Origin: Zanthoxylum bungeanum
Lineage: Eukaryota; Streptophyta; Magnoliopsida; Sapindales; Rutaceae
Direction: 5' to 3'
Assembly (NCBI GenBank): GCA_019454045.1
Contig: SKCR01038866.1
Coordinates: forward strand, 186,001 to 250,000
Length of the DNA: 64,000 nucleotides
Part shown: one piece after another, positions 1 to 11,925 of the stretch
Position numbering within the stretch: the stretch's first letter is position 1
Layout of the letters: every line of letters starts with the position of its first letter
Position numbers and translations under genes: made by a program
The notes under the pieces: model-generated
The model's database searches: none
What the model was told of the DNA's origin: nothing
The model's input: only the letters and a program-made list of their open reading frames with translations

Positions 1-873
1 CCTGCTTTTGTAGACAATTTAATTCAATTCATATTATATGTGTAAAAAAAATTAGAATAAACAATCTCGTCCATTTAATGATGAGCAACTATAAATGAGG
101 AATAATTAAATTAAATAAAATGAATATTGTTAAATTAATGATTAACTGACTAATTTTATATGACAGTTAACATGAACAATATAACCAGCTAATTCATTAC
201 CTCATGTATACACTATGAATAAAAATAATGTAATTCATTTTAAAAATATTTTAAAGTGACTATCACTTCACTGCCTTTAGGTTTTGTCTTTAATTTCTAA
301 TGATTGTTAACAATTGAATTTAAAACCGTCCTGCACAAAGAACAATATGATTTTCATTCTAATTAATTAGGAAATAATTTGTAAAAAAAGGCTATATAAT
401 ATGAGATTTTCATATCAAAAGAATAATTAGATTTTTTTTTTAAAGAATATAAAAAATTGTGGACAAAAAATTATTCCATAGTATGATATGATATTTTTTT
501 ATTACTATTATAGAAGAGAGTTATTGGATGATCAAAAAATATAATGAAGTGTGAGTGCATAGCTACTAAAAAAATATATAATAGTATTATGAAGGAATGA
601 TTGACCACAAGATCATTTGCTTCTTTGCATAATCCCTGTCCAAGAAAAATCAAGGGTTTTATTATGGGTGATCTCGTGGACACTCACAAAAATTTGGACT
701 AAAATTAGGAGTTTTCGAATCTAACAAAAATTACTATCAGAAGTCAAATCTTTTATTGATAGGAGCAACACATTTTAGAAACTCATATAGAACCCTCCAA
801 AACTCAAGGCCGCCCATGAATGCTATATATTTATTATTATTATTATTATTTAAATGATTTTTATTATATTTAC
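1..873. other. Unassigned A+T-rich sequence
   Basis: I see no gene, RNA gene or recognisable repeat end here. The stretch is strongly A+T rich with homopolymer runs and a short TTA microsatellite just before the LTR at 874. Small open frames on both strands show no recognisable domain. Confidence 0.5.
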
Positions 874-1688
874 TGTACATGCTAAATTTGGGATAAAGAC
901 CCAAATGTCATTAAATCTCAGGCCCACGCATCGGTCAATGCCCCAATTAGCACCAAACCGCCCTGAGTCCACACAATGATTTATGGACGAGGTCCATCGG
1001 CCTATACGCCCTAATTGGCAAAGGCCCAAACGGCCTAAAGGCTTCCAAGAGCCCGCATGACTCAAAAGGGCCCAATCAGACCCTAATAGTGCTACTTATT
1101 GTCCCAGTCGACAACCCTGTATTATATAATGTCCCATTAGATATTATCAGCCATTCTACGCACTAATTTATCATTAATGAGATAACTAAGTATTTGGATA
1201 AAGGCAAACTACCTACAAAAATGATGATATAATACAAATAATATAGGGATTACACCTAATCCAAGATATCTAGACACTCATAATTCAACCTTGATTTAAC
1301 TACCCTTTCCTAAATAGAGTTGGTGTACGACTTTTCCAAGGAATTCTAGTCCGACTTGAAGGTTACTTCACAGCCTATAAAAAGAGAGAGGGACCAAGGA
1401 AAGATTCATTCAAGCTTTAGCACTCACACTCGAGTTCTCAAAGTATACAACACCTCATACATACCAGCCCAGTGCCCTCACGGCAATGTACGAAAATCAA
1501 GGTAACCTTAAACCTCGCGCTTCCCTCTATTTTCATTTGTCTACATCGATGATTTGAGCGTCGGAATGCCTACGGCATCCACCACACCGGTGGGTAAATA
1601 TTCTGACCTCACTTTGTCTTTATTTTGCAGGATCGCTAGTGCCCCATCATAAAAATTCTCAATTGTAGGCCGAAGGTAAAATTCAACA
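874..1688 (+). repeat. 5' LTR of Gypsy-1 (Tat-like Ty3-gypsy)
   Basis: The LTR starts with TGTACATGCTAAATTTGGG. The start was set by comparison with the related LTR at 53823, which begins TGTACGGGCCAAATTTGGG. It ends in CA just before a primer binding site at 1698. Both LTRs share a late block reading TTGAGCGTCGGA followed by a CCACCACACC box and GTGGGTA. No matching 3' LTR is found downstream, so the element is truncated or its 3' LTR was lost. The boundary at 1688 is uncertain by a few bases. Confidence 0.75.
1376..1383 (+). promoter_or_regulatory. TATA box of Gypsy-1 LTR
   Basis: TATAAAAA sits in a G+C-richer stretch of the LTR and is followed by an AG-rich run. This is the expected place for the element's Pol II core promoter. 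The related LTR has TATAAAA at the equivalent place (54158). Activity is inferred only. Confidence 0.5.
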
Positions 1689-1697
1689 TCTATAAAT

Positions 1698-1712
1698 TGG
1701 CACCCACCATGG
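1698..1712 (+). other. Primer binding site of Gypsy-1
   Basis: TGGCACCCACCATGG lies directly after the LTR. It resembles the TGGCGCCCACCGTGG primer sites common in plant Tat-like Ty3-gypsy elements. The related Gypsy-2 has TGGTGCCCACCATGG at 54429. The site fixes the 3' edge of the 5' LTR and the + orientation of the element. Confidence 0.75.
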
Positions 1713-1759
1713 AGCCCCGACGATTCATAGCAGGCAAAGATCTCTCAGTCTACGATCCA

Positions 1760-3160
1760 CACAACAAACTTACAGACATGGCTTTTGGCAACAAAAACAC
1801 ACTAGACTCCGTGGCTGGATAGTTTGTCGCTCTTCAAGAACGGTTGCAAGCACTGGAGAAGGAGAACCTCGCGATGCGGAGCACCAACACCAACCTCCAA
1901 AAGAAATTGGAGCAAATGGCCTCGACCTCTCAGCAGTGAGGAACTCAGGGCCACCCCATCGACCCCGTCATTCAAACTAACCTTTTAGGGGCATTCGACA
2001 ACGTGGCCGATGATGATCCACCACCGGACGACCGCCCTCAGAGCCACCAGACGACTCACAATTCCCCTCCAGGGAACCCAACATAAAAAGTGACCTCCAC
2101 CATACGTAAAGAGATAGAGAAGTTCAAAGAGGAAATTCTCTCTAGCCTATCTGAAGTGAGGCTACAAGTGAAGAAGAGTCGGGCCGAGATAATTTTGGAC
2201 ACTTCTTTCCTGGAGACCATCCGTAGAACTTCCACGGAAGTTTAGCCCCCAGACATGAGGGTCTACGATGGATCCACTGACCTGGATGATCACGTCTTCC
2301 ATTATAAATATAAGATGATGTCTACTGCCTTAAATCCACACCAATGAGAGGCTGAAAAGTGTAGAGGGTTTGGAGAGACGCTAGTAGGCCCAACCTTTAC
2401 TTGGTTCATTAACCTCTCGTACCAATCTATTGGATCATACCAAGAGTTGGCAGATAAGTTCGTGGAATACTTCACAAGCTCTTGCAAGCTTGAGAAGTCC
2501 ACGAACGACGTCAACGCAATCCAACATGGGAAGAGAGAATCTCTATGAAGCTATGTGACTGGCTTCAATAATGAGAGGATATCAATACCGGATCACCACC
2601 AGCCATCGGAAAAGTAAGCCTTCAGGAATGGTTTGCTCGTCGATAGTGGGCTCTATAAAAAGCTAACAAAATACCGATGCTACACTATTGACCAAACCTT
2701 AGCCCGAGCCTAAATTGAGATTAGGTGGAAAGATGATAAGAGGAACAAGAAGTGTGAGAGTTCCACCAGCCACCATAGAGAGAAAATCCTGAATCCCCCC
2801 AAGTGGCCCACAAAATTTGATGGTAATGCCCGAAAATGGAAGAAAGAATGACTCAATGGAGAAGAGAGCATCGACCGCTCAATCGGGATTACGAGTGCAA
2901 ACCCTTATCCTACGCGATTCAGAACCGGTCATCGCCAAATAGACGAGTCTCCCAGACTATAACTTTAATATGTCTCCCGAAGAATTAGTTTCAGTCATCA
3001 AGAAGATAGGAAATGAAGTAAGATGGCTCGTATGTCCTAGAGATGGATCTTCTATGAAGGACACTAGCAAATGGTACGAGTTCCACCCGGACTATGGGCA
3101 CATGAAAGCCGACTACGTCGCCCTAAGTTTATAGGTCCTAGAGCTGCTGAACCAAGGGTA
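1760..3160 (+). pseudogene. gag of Gypsy-1, degenerate
   Basis: The + strand translation between about 2250 and 2700 gives a retrotransposon gag core: a YDGSTDLDDHV-like start, then a GPTFTWF block, a YQELADKF block and an SYVTGFN block. Upstream is a short coiled-coil-like N-terminal part with a leucine-rich heptad pattern near 1800-1920. The frame is broken by several stops at places where related elements have Trp or Gln, as expected from C-to-T and G-to-A decay. It would have encoded the capsid/nucleocapsid protein, but no CCHC knuckle is clear in this copy. Confidence 0.7.
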
Positions 3161-3161
3161 T

Positions 3162-3850
3162 TTGAAAGACTTGCTTACGGAGAATGGCAAGACTACACTG
3201 GCCAGAAGAGATGAGAGAGGCGATAAAGAAGACGGACCCTCGCCACTGCCTCCAATCAACAACACAGTAAACCTTATCGTAGGAGGGTCAGAGATCAATG
3301 AAGATTCTTATTCAGCCGTCAAGCAACACACAAGAGAAGCTGTAGCCAGAACATCCCAACCCACGAAGACATTTGGACATGCGTTTACCAACCTGACCAT
3401 TGGGTTAACCGAAGATAAAAGTTTAGGTCAAACAAACCCCCATCATGACACTCTAGTGATTTCCCTACAAGTAGCTAATTTCTTGATCAAAAGAGCCAAC
3501 ATCATCTTCATCACAGCTCTAACAGACATGGGCTTGGAACTAGATAAAATCTATCGACAGTCTACCAAACTAATTGGATTCAGTGGGGAACAAAAGTTCA
3601 TATTGAGAGAGACATCACTCCCAATATACGCTAGAAGGGTCAATAAACTAACGATGTTTTAGGTCTTATACTGCCCTTCAGCCTACAACTTGATCGTCGG
3701 CCATCCATGGATTCATGACATGATGGCAGTCTCATCCACCTTCCACCAAGTGTTGAAGTTCCCCACAAAATGGGGAATACAAGAGATCAGAGGAGACCAA
3801 CTGGCCTCAAGAAGTTATTATTAGATGACCTTGAAGGCCAAACCTACTTC
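3162..3850 (+). pseudogene. Protease region of Gypsy-1, active site lost
   Basis: An open frame at 3162-3662 carries the end of gag and an aspartic-protease-like segment. The expected Asp-Thr-Gly catalytic triad reads Asp-Met-Gly at 3525-3533, explained by one ACG-to-ATG transition. The downstream segment NLIVGHPWIHDM-like near 3690-3720 matches the end of retroviral-type proteases in this lineage. The protease would have cut the Gag-Pol polyprotein. With the Thr lost and stops downstream it is not expected to work. Confidence 0.6.
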
Positions 3851-3959
3851 AACATAACAATTACATAAAGGGCCTCGTCGGGCCAAGCCGGATCAGCCTG
3901 ATATCGATGAACTTGATGAGGTTCAGATTCACCCCCAGCTTGCGGACCACAAAGCTCAT

Positions 3960-4960
3960 ATTGGAGCCCGTCTTGAACCTAAGATATGCAACGAGTTAAT
4001 CAACTTTCTCATATAACGACGTGACTATTTTTCATGGTCACACGAAGACATAGCCAGAATTTACCCCGAGATGATAACCCACGAGCTCCATTTAGACCCG
4101 AACTACCTTTCGCTTAAACAGAATGGAAGAAAGTTTTCCCTAAAGAGGAACTGAATCATTGATGAAGATGTTCAAAAGCTTTTGGAGAATGAGGCCATCA
4201 AAGAAGTCCAGTATCCCGAATGGCTAGCCAATGTTATGGTGGTTCAGAAGAATAATGAGAAATGAAGAGTCTGTATCGACTTCACAGATCTAACTACGGC
4301 ATGCCCGAAGACTCATTCTCCTTGCCCCATATTGATTCGATGGTCGATGCTAAGGCTGGACATGAGTTATTGAGCTTCATGGATGCCCACTCAAGCTATA
4401 ATAAGATCCTTATTCATTTGAACGACCAGGAGAAGACGACCTTCATCACCAATATCTATTGATACAAAGTAATCTCTTTCAGACTTAAGAACGCCGTGGA
4501 TATATACCAGCGCCTTGTCAATAAAATGCTCTCCCAACAGATAGGGAAGATAATGGAGGTGTATATTGACAATATGTTGGTGAAGTCACTGAAAGCCGAG
4601 CAGTACTAGAGCATTTGGGGAAGAAGTTTGATATAATAAAGAAGTACGACATGGAGTTGAATCCCTACCAAGTGTGTCTTCAGCGTGTGATCTAGAAAGT
4701 TCATAGGCTACATGGTCACTCAACGAAGGATAGAAGCCAATCCAGACAGATCAAATCCATCCTCGATAGTACCTCCCCCACATGCTCGAAAGATGTCACA
4801 CGACTCACATAGAGAGTAACAACTTTGAACATGTTCATCTCTAAGTCCACAAACAAATGCTTTTCATTCTTCTCTGCTCTCAAGAAAGCGAAAGATTTTG
4901 AATGGACCCCAGCATACGAATAAGCTTTGGGGTAACTCAAGAAGAACTTAACCACCCTAC
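3960..4960 (+). pseudogene. Reverse transcriptase of Gypsy-1, dead
   Basis: The RT begins with an ELHLDPNY-like segment near 4090 and the motif KxRVCIDF near 4260, where a TGA at 4263-4265 replaces the usual Trp codon. The frame then shifts and gives a DSFSLPHIDSMVD block and a FMDAHSSYN block (4310-4400). The catalytic YIDD box reads Tyr-Ile-Asp-Asn at 4562-4573, a G-to-A change that removes an essential Asp. Stops and frameshifts follow. It would have copied element RNA into cDNA. Confidence 0.8.
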
Positions 4961-4979
4961 CGCTCATCTCCAAGCCAGT

Positions 4980-5345
4980 CGACGAGGAGAAGCTTTACAT
5001 CTATTTGGGGGTGTCTGAATGAGCAGTCAGCGTAGTCTTAATATGAGAAGAAGATGAGACTCAACTTCCAGTATACTATGTGAGTAGAACCCTACTTGAT
5101 CCGAAGACTCTCTATACTCAGATGGAGAAGCTTATTCTGGCCTTGATAACAATGACTCAAAAATTACGCCCCCTCTTCCAAGGACACCCAATCACAGACT
5201 ACGCCGCTTACCCAATGAGGAACATATTCCACAAACTCGATCTCTCCAAGAGGCTAGTCAAATGGATGGTGGAGCTCTAGGAGCACGACATAACTTACCA
5301 ACTCCGAACTGCGTTCAAGTCTCAAGCACTGGTAGACTTCGTGGA
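4980..5345 (+). pseudogene. First RNase H domain of Gypsy-1
   Basis: Translation gives LYIYLGVSE-like, then YYVSRTLLDPKTLYTQMEK and a TDYAAYPMRNIFHKL block. This is the RNase H that normally directly follows RT in Ty3-gypsy elements. The frame has isolated stops at 5022 and 5278. A second RNase H-like domain follows downstream. Confidence 0.65.
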
Positions 5346-5389
5346 TGACTTCTCCCTCAGTCTATAAGCCAAAGCCAATTTGGAGATTC

Positions 5390-5750
5390 ATTGTGTCCAG
5401 CCAACAACAACGTGAAAACTTGCCATGGATGGTTTAAGCAACAAATGAATATGCAGACTTGGACTTGTACTCACCACATCTGAAGAAGAAACAATGCAAC
5501 ATGCAATCAAGTGTGGCTTCAAAGTCACAAATAATGAAGCTGAGTACGAAGCCCTAATTACTGGACTAATATTGGCCAATGATCTTGGAGTTAGGAGGAT
5601 CGATGTTCAGTCAGACTCCCAAATCATTGTCAACCAACTTCAAGGGTCATACCAAGCCAAAGACTCAACTCTAAGTGACATTCGAGAGGTTTTCAATTAC
5701 ACATGTTCCTACGGTAGAAAACACCCATCCTGATGCCCTAGCCACCCTCA
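5390..5750 (+). pseudogene. Second (additional) RNase H domain of Gypsy-1
   Basis: The open frame at 5494-5733 contains NNEAEYEALITGL, then VQSDSQIIVNQLQG. These are the Glu and Asp motif blocks of the extra RNase H that marks the Tat lineage of plant Ty3-gypsy elements. Together with the RNase H just upstream this supports a dual-RNase-H Tat-like assignment. The beginning of the domain is interrupted by stops. Confidence 0.65.
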
Positions 5751-5859
5751 GTTCAACTATACAATAGGACAAACCCCAATCTATTTCAATAGTTTACTTG
5801 CAGTGGCCGAACATCTTGGAAAGAGGAGACCAAATACGTTACCTCGATTAGTTCAATCG

Positions 5860-7060
5860 ACTCTTGGATGACTCTACTGGTTAAATATCTGAAAGACGAC
5901 ACACTCTCACACGACAAGGTTGAAGCTCAGAAGATCCAAGGCCAAGCTGTGAGGTTTACCTTGTTTGATGATCAACTTATGAAGAGATCTTATTCTGGGC
6001 CCTACGTCAAGTGTGTCACTCCCGAGGAAACCCAATACGTATTGAATGAGTTTCACGAATGAGAGTGTGGGAACCACTTCGGAGGAAACAGTTTAGCATG
6101 CCTAGCCCACACAACAAGGTATTATTGGACTACCATACGAGTCAACGTTACAGACTTTGCCCGAAGATGCGAGAAATGTCAGAGGTTCGTCCAAGTCTCG
6201 TACTTATTGCCAGAGAGACTCAATCTCATTCTTTCCCTTTGGCCATTCATAAAATGGGGTATGGACATCACATGCAAACTCCCAACAGCTCCAGACCATC
6301 GAGTCTACATGCTTGCACTCACATACTACTACTCCAAGTGGATTAAAGCGGAGGCCGTTGCCAAGATACGAGATCGTGAAGTCCAAATCTTCATTTAGAA
6401 GAACATTATAAGTCAATTCATCAGCCATCATTTTCAAGACTTTTGGAGAAATTAAGGACTCGACTTCTTGATTCCACGTTTCCCATAAGCTAACGATCAA
6501 GCTGAGTCTTCTAATAAAACCATTATCAGCACACTGAAGAACCGAGTGGAGAAATCTAAAGGGGCATGGGCAAACGAGCTCCCCGAAGTATTATGGTCTC
6601 ATCGAGCGATATCTCATTCATCGATTGGCGAGACCCCATTCTAACTAGCCTTTAGAGCTGAAATAGTCACCCCAGTCGAAGGAAATGTTTCATCCCCACA
6701 CTACCATTGGCTCAAAGAAGAATCCAACAAACAGCTCATGAATCACAGCCCCGACACAATCATTGAGTTAAGGGAGCTCGCCTTGATATAACTTGTTGCC
6801 TATTAGCAAATGATGGCCAAGCACTTCAATAAGAATGTCAGGTGTCGAAATTTCAAAGAAGGAGAATGGGTCATACGCAAGTTACTAAAGAGATTTGAGA
6901 TGAAAATATTGGACCCAAATAGGAAGGCCCATACGTCATTACAAAGATCATTGGGCAATGAGCATACATATTGAGGACAGTGTCTAGGAAGCCCAGGTAA
7001 AATAGTTGGAATTTCGTGCAACTCAAACGATTCTTTAGGTAGACCTAACGAACTAAGAGT
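5860..7060 (+). pseudogene. Integrase of Gypsy-1, degenerate
   Basis: A zinc-binding head (NEFHE, then RCEKCQRF near 6165-6190) is followed by the catalytic core start GMDI (about 6258) and a YYYSKWIKAEAV block. Stops appear at 6060 and 6396. The C-terminal part includes KNVRCRNFKEGEWV near 6830-6870. Stops and frame changes run throughout, so no active protein is expected. It would have inserted element cDNA into the chromosome. Confidence 0.7.
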
Positions 7061-7615
7061 CATAGACTATCCGTTCGAAAAGTGACTGATCTCTGACTAA
7101 GGGAAATAACGACTATCTTGTAGAGTTTCTTTACTTGGAATTTCTTACTTAAAAGTTTTTTTTTGTGTTTTTTGACTCAAGACTGGGGCAATTCCCCCAA
7201 TAAATTAAGGTTATTCAAATTTCTACGTCTCACACGACATTTAACTACCTAAAACTTATATCTTGTCCCAAAGCAACTAGCTCTCGCTTGAAGACTTAGC
7301 TTTTATCTTAACCAAAGTCTTGAGTAGACAAACCGACTAAACGACTAGATTATTATAACAAGACATGCATCAAAGAACAAATATAAAAATGAAATAAAGC
7401 TCCAAGGAAACATGTATCCATTCAAGAGTTCGGTTTTCTTCTACAAAGCTAAGGATATTCTATAAAAGATAAATACAAAGAGGGAGTCAGTCATCCTTTT
7501 TTGGGTATTGTGGGCAACGCCAATAGGAGCGCTTAGATCATCAGTGATTGGGACACCCTCGACGCCTAGCTCTCACACTAAGACTTAGCTTTCATTATAT
7601 TCTATAATAAAGTTA
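7061..7615. other. 3' non-coding region of Gypsy-1 with possible polypurine tract
   Basis: No gene is seen. AGACTGGGGCAATTCCCCC near 7170-7190 resembles the G-rich polypurine tract region of this lineage and is itself a small inverted repeat (GGGG/CCCC). No LTR resembling 874-1688 follows before the Copia-B LTR begins at 7616, so the 3' end of Gypsy-1 is missing. Confidence 0.4.
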
Positions 7616-8774
7616 TGAGAAAATATTCCAAGAATATTATCTTTTTATCATGATTAATGATTAATTAATATTTAATTAATTCAATTAAACATAATAAAAA
7701 CAAGTGTCAAAATTTAATTACCATTAGGCCATTAATGTGTATCTAATTAAATTAAATATCGTATACAAATACACATTAAAAAATAACGCGCATGTGTAAA
7801 TTATGAATAATTCGAATTATCCATAATTAATTGCCTAAATGCTCAATAAGTACACTTCATATTGTGAAACTTTCTAAGTTCAAGTTTATATGTCACAAAA
7901 ACCATTTTCATGTTCGTAATTTATCCACTCACAAATTACGATGACCACAGATAATCGAGTTGAACCATACAAGTCGAGATCATTGCATATATTTAATCCA
8001 TTTATCATAGGCTATCCGAAAGATTCCGGAGATATAGAATAACGTCAAATCTCTGTTATGAACAATTCAAATATGTCGCGACATAATCGTGATTCTCTAA
8101 ATAAATACTCGGAACTCATTTATAAAGTATACCTTGGCCAAATATTTCAAAGAATCACTTATTGGATACCTAAATCCCATACATGTGACTGCCAAAACCT
8201 TTCTGGATACATCACAAGATATCGTAAGTATTTATCCACACTCAATAAATAGGCGGAGGTCTGATCTTAAAAGATCGTTGACGTGACTGCCATCAAAGTG
8301 TGGAGGATATCCTACATATCTACAGTGGTATCTCAAGTCAAATAAGCTAATATGTTACTCGACTTGAGAAGATTAATTTCGACGTTGGTGTACCATCTAT
8401 TAGGAATCTTCAAGTGAGTCGTTCAGTATTTATCCAAGGAGTCTCTTTAAGACTCATGGTTAAATGAGATGAGCCATTGTAACTATTCTAATATACGACA
8501 TGTACTGCTCTCATGGGTTTACTAACCGGCAATGTATGTAAACATTGACTAGGAACTATTTTAATGAATGAAATTGTAATGTCTCTCAGTGTCCATTGCG
8601 ACGTTTTTGCAACTACATTACAATAACTCATTCTATGGATTATTTACGTCTTTACCATCATACAAAAGATTATATCGATGAAAGTACTAAATTTTATTCA
8701 AAATAAAATATAAAAGTGCAACGTATTTATAATAAATACATCAAAAATTGGCGTGCCGAGCACCAACTCTAAAA
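7616..8774 (-). repeat. 3' LTR of Copia-B (partial)
   Basis: It matches 16256-17384 closely from TGAGAAAATATTCC through the block TCAAATCTCTG and the run AAATTTTATTCAAAATAAAATA. The inner end, CACCAACTCTAAAA, corresponds to the CTCCAACTCTAACA end of the Copia-E LTR. It is followed by ATTTCTCCTACG, the reverse complement of a polypurine tract. The outer part present in the right LTR (about 13505-14304) is absent here. Confidence 0.75.
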
Positions 8775-8841
8775 ATTTCTCCTACGTGCTCTAATACCGG
8801 TTTTGATGGTATCTAATACCTATCGCCTCCACATAAATATC

Positions 8842-9340
8842 TTATATTCTCAAAGGTAAGGCATTCGTAAGTGGGTCTACTATATTGTCCTCTCCGGCTA
8901 TCTTGCATATGACAACGTCTCCTCGAGCAATGATCTCACAAATAATATGGTACTTTTGTTCCTCATGTTTCAACTTTTGATGCACTCTCAATTCTTTTGC
9001 TTGTGCGACGACACTACTATTATCACATAACAACAGGATCAAATCCTCGATGCTTGGGACAACTCCCAACTCTGTGATAAATTTTCAAATCCATACAGCT
9101 TCTTTTATAGCCTCAGATACCGCAATATATTCCGCCTCAGTGGTGTAATCAGCTGTAGATCCTTGCTTGGAACTTTTCCAAAAAACTGCGACATTATTAA
9201 GAGTAAATATAAAATATGATGTAGACTTTCTATCATCAGAATCTGACTAAAAATCAGAATCTGTATATCTTGTAATATGTAAATCACCACCTTCATAAAT
9301 AAGAAACTTATCCTTAATACCTTTAAGTTACTTGAGGATA
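8842..9340 (-). pseudogene. RNase H of Copia-B
   Basis: The - strand reading shows the C-terminal block GEDNIVDPLTNALP (about 8850-8895), equivalent to the ADPLTK end of copia pol. Before it comes SVVAQAKELRVHQKLKH, normally NSGA..NPV.H.R.KHI. The segment encoding AEYIAVSEAIKEAVW, normally the Glu block, is read near 9090-9150. Frame changes separate the pieces. It would have removed the RNA strand of the RNA/DNA hybrid. Confidence 0.7.
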
Positions 9341-10510
9341 TGTTCAACAACCATCTAATGGTCGTTACTTGGATTAGCCTGATACATGCTAGCAATACTT
9401 ACTGCATGACTAATATTAGGTCTCATACACAACGTGGCATATATAATGATTCCTAAGCATGATGCATATGGTTGATTAGACATTCTAGTCTTTTCATCTT
9501 CCGTTTGAGGACACATATTCTTTGAAAGATGAATGCCATATCGAAAAGGTATGTTAGAAATTTTACAATTACTAACATTATACCTATCTAAGATCTTATC
9601 TATGTACGAGGATTGAGATAACCCAATCAACCTCATTTCTCTATCTATATAGAGTTTTATACCAAGTATATAAGAGGCCTCTCCCAGGTCTTTCATGGAG
9701 AAGTTATTACAGAGATATGCTTTCGCCCTACATCATCCCAAGATCAATCCCAATGATCAGGATATCATCAACATATAGTACCAAGAACACTACCATGCTC
9801 CCACTGACCTTCTTATAAACACAAGGTTCCTATTTGTTTTTGAGAAAACCAGACAATCCGATTACCTCATCAAAATAAAGATTCAAACTATGTGATGCTT
9901 GTTTAAGTCCCTAAATGGACTTCTTAAGCTTACATACCATGCTTGAATTTTGGATGGAAACAAAACCCCCTGACTGTTCTATATAGATTTCTTCATCAAG
10001 AAACCCATTAAGAAAAGCGATTTTGACATCCATTTGCCAAATATCATAATCATTGTACACAAAGAAAGCCAATAAAATCCTAATAGACTTTAGTATTGCT
10101 ATTAGTGAAAAGGTTTCATCATAGTCCACACCCGGCCTCTAAGTATAACCTTTAGCAACTGATCGGGCCTTGAATGTTTCAACTTTCCCATCAGGCATTC
10201 GCTTTATTTTGTAAACTCATTTACAACCAACGAGAATAATTCCCTCGGGAAACGGAACCAAGTTCCAAACTTGATTCTCATGCATAAAGTCTAATTCAGA
10301 TTTCATAGCTTCCTCCCACTTAGCGGAGTTAATTTTTAACATTGCTTCTCTGTAGGTACATGGATCAGTCTCATCTATAAGAAGTACATCAAGACTATTG
10401 TCTTGTATGAAATACAAGCGATCAAGAGGTCTCGATATCCTATTAGACCTACAGAGAGAGGATGGAGAAGGTTCTGCACCTACCTGAATTTCTGATTCCT
10501 CTATCATTCT
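9340..10510 (-). pseudogene. Reverse transcriptase of Copia-B
   Basis: From the right, the domain starts with EAMKSELDFMHENQVWNLV (near 10260-10320). It continues with DYDETFSLIAILKSIRILLA and WQMDVKIAFLNG (9990-10125), then a YVDDILI catalytic box around 9755-9775, which is intact as a motif. It ends with MKDLGEASYILGIK and RPNISHAVSIASMYQANPS (9360-9696). Several stops and frameshifts break it. At 9910-9930 the segment that encodes the YGLKQA-like block is itself an inverted repeat (arms AAGTCC/GGACTT). Confidence 0.8.
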
Positions 10511-10559
10511 CCCCTCTACAGGTTAAACTTCATCAAGCTCGACCCTCCTATGATTACCA

Positions 10560-11310
10560 CCTTCCACCAAGAATTCTTCCTCAATAAATCTGGCGAATCG
10601 AGCTACGAACATATTTCGATGCTCGAGATCATAAAATTGATATCCTTTGGAATTCAAAGGATATCTAACAAACCTAACCTTTTACCCTCGAGGTAAAAGT
10701 TTATCCTGCTGTGTCACATTGACGTATGCATGACAGCCCCAAACTCTGACATAGTTAAGGTTCATTTTCCTACTCACTCATATCTCATATGGATTAGTAG
10801 GAACAACTTTAGAGGGAACCCTATTCAACAGATGTGTAGCAGTTAGAAGAGCATAGCCCTATAAAAGTAAGACAGATCTGTAAAACTCAACATAGATCGG
10901 ACCATATCCAATAAAGTTTGATTTCTCCTTTTGGATAATCCATTGTATTGTGGAGTACCCGGAGAAGTATATTGAGCGAGAATCCCATTCACTTTAAGAT
11001 ACTCCGTGAACTTGCTATTAATATATTCAACACCTCGATTCTATCGAAGGCATTTGATAAATTTGCCAGTTTTCTTTTCAACTTCATTATGAAATTCCTT
11101 AAACCTTTCAAAGAATTCTGATTTATGTTTCATCAGATAAACATAACCATACCGTGATATATCATCAGTAAAGGTCACGAAGTATGAATAGCCACTATGA
11201 GTAGTATGACTTATAGGACCACATACATCACTAAGTACGAGTTCTAATAGGTCACTGGCCTGATGTCCAACACCGGTAAATGGGGCTTTAGTCATTTTAC
11301 CTCGAATACA
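10560..11310 (-). pseudogene. Integrase of Copia-B
   Basis: The - strand frame at 11041-11295 reads LLELVLSDVCGPI, then YFVTFTDDISRYGYVYLMKHKSE, the first part of the copia integrase core. The continuation toward 10560 includes a YSPGTPQYNGLSKRR-like block (about 10930-10970) and the GYAVLLTATHLLNRVPSKV-like block (about 10805-10860). Stops interrupt the frame. Confidence 0.75.
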
Positions 11311-11370
11311 AGATTAATAAGTTGGATAAGGTTTTATGGTTAGATTCTCAATCAGACCATTATTAACCTA

Positions 11371-11925
11371 TTAGGTTAAGCATCGTACACCTATATGTCC
11401 TAGCCGCATATGCCATAATTCAATATCAGTTATATTAGATCCACTACGTTTATTATTCTCTATTTCATAAACACCTCTAATAGCATGCAAAACATAATGA
11501 CCATGTGAATTTGAACATTTATGTAACAAAACATCATTCATACCATATATATATATAGAAAAGTTCTTAATAAGTACATGATATCCTTTTGTATCTAATA
11601 CAAATAATGAGATAATATTTGTCATACAACCGGGCATAAAAAGATAATATGTCAAAATAATGCTGCCATGGGATAATCGAATCTCATATTCACTAACAGT
11701 TGCTGCAGTTAGAGAATTTCCATTCCCAAAACGCAACTGCATCTCCCCAAGATTCAACATCTACTGATCTTCAGCCCCTGCAACGACTTATAGATATGAG
11801 TAGGACAAGCAGAATCTAAAACTCATCCAAAACTAGTGGCTTCATAAGCCAAAAAGATATCAATAACAGGGAAAATAAACATACCTGATATCGAGGCCTT
11901 CTCCCGTCTGACGGAAGCAATATAG
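11371..11925 (-). pseudogene. Protease and GAG-pre-integrase region of Copia-B
   Basis: A 129-codon frame at 11371-11760 ends in ELWHMRLGHIGVRCLT, the LWHxRLGHI signature of the GAG-pre-integrase domain just ahead of the integrase. The expected DSACPTH-like protease segment lies at about 11795-11820 (reading SDSACPTHIYK with a broken frame). This order fits Ty1-copia. Confidence 0.7.

Noticed and set aside
471..683. Hydrophobic open frame on the - strand
   Set aside because: It lies in A+T-rich DNA, has no domain and no support from flanking signals.
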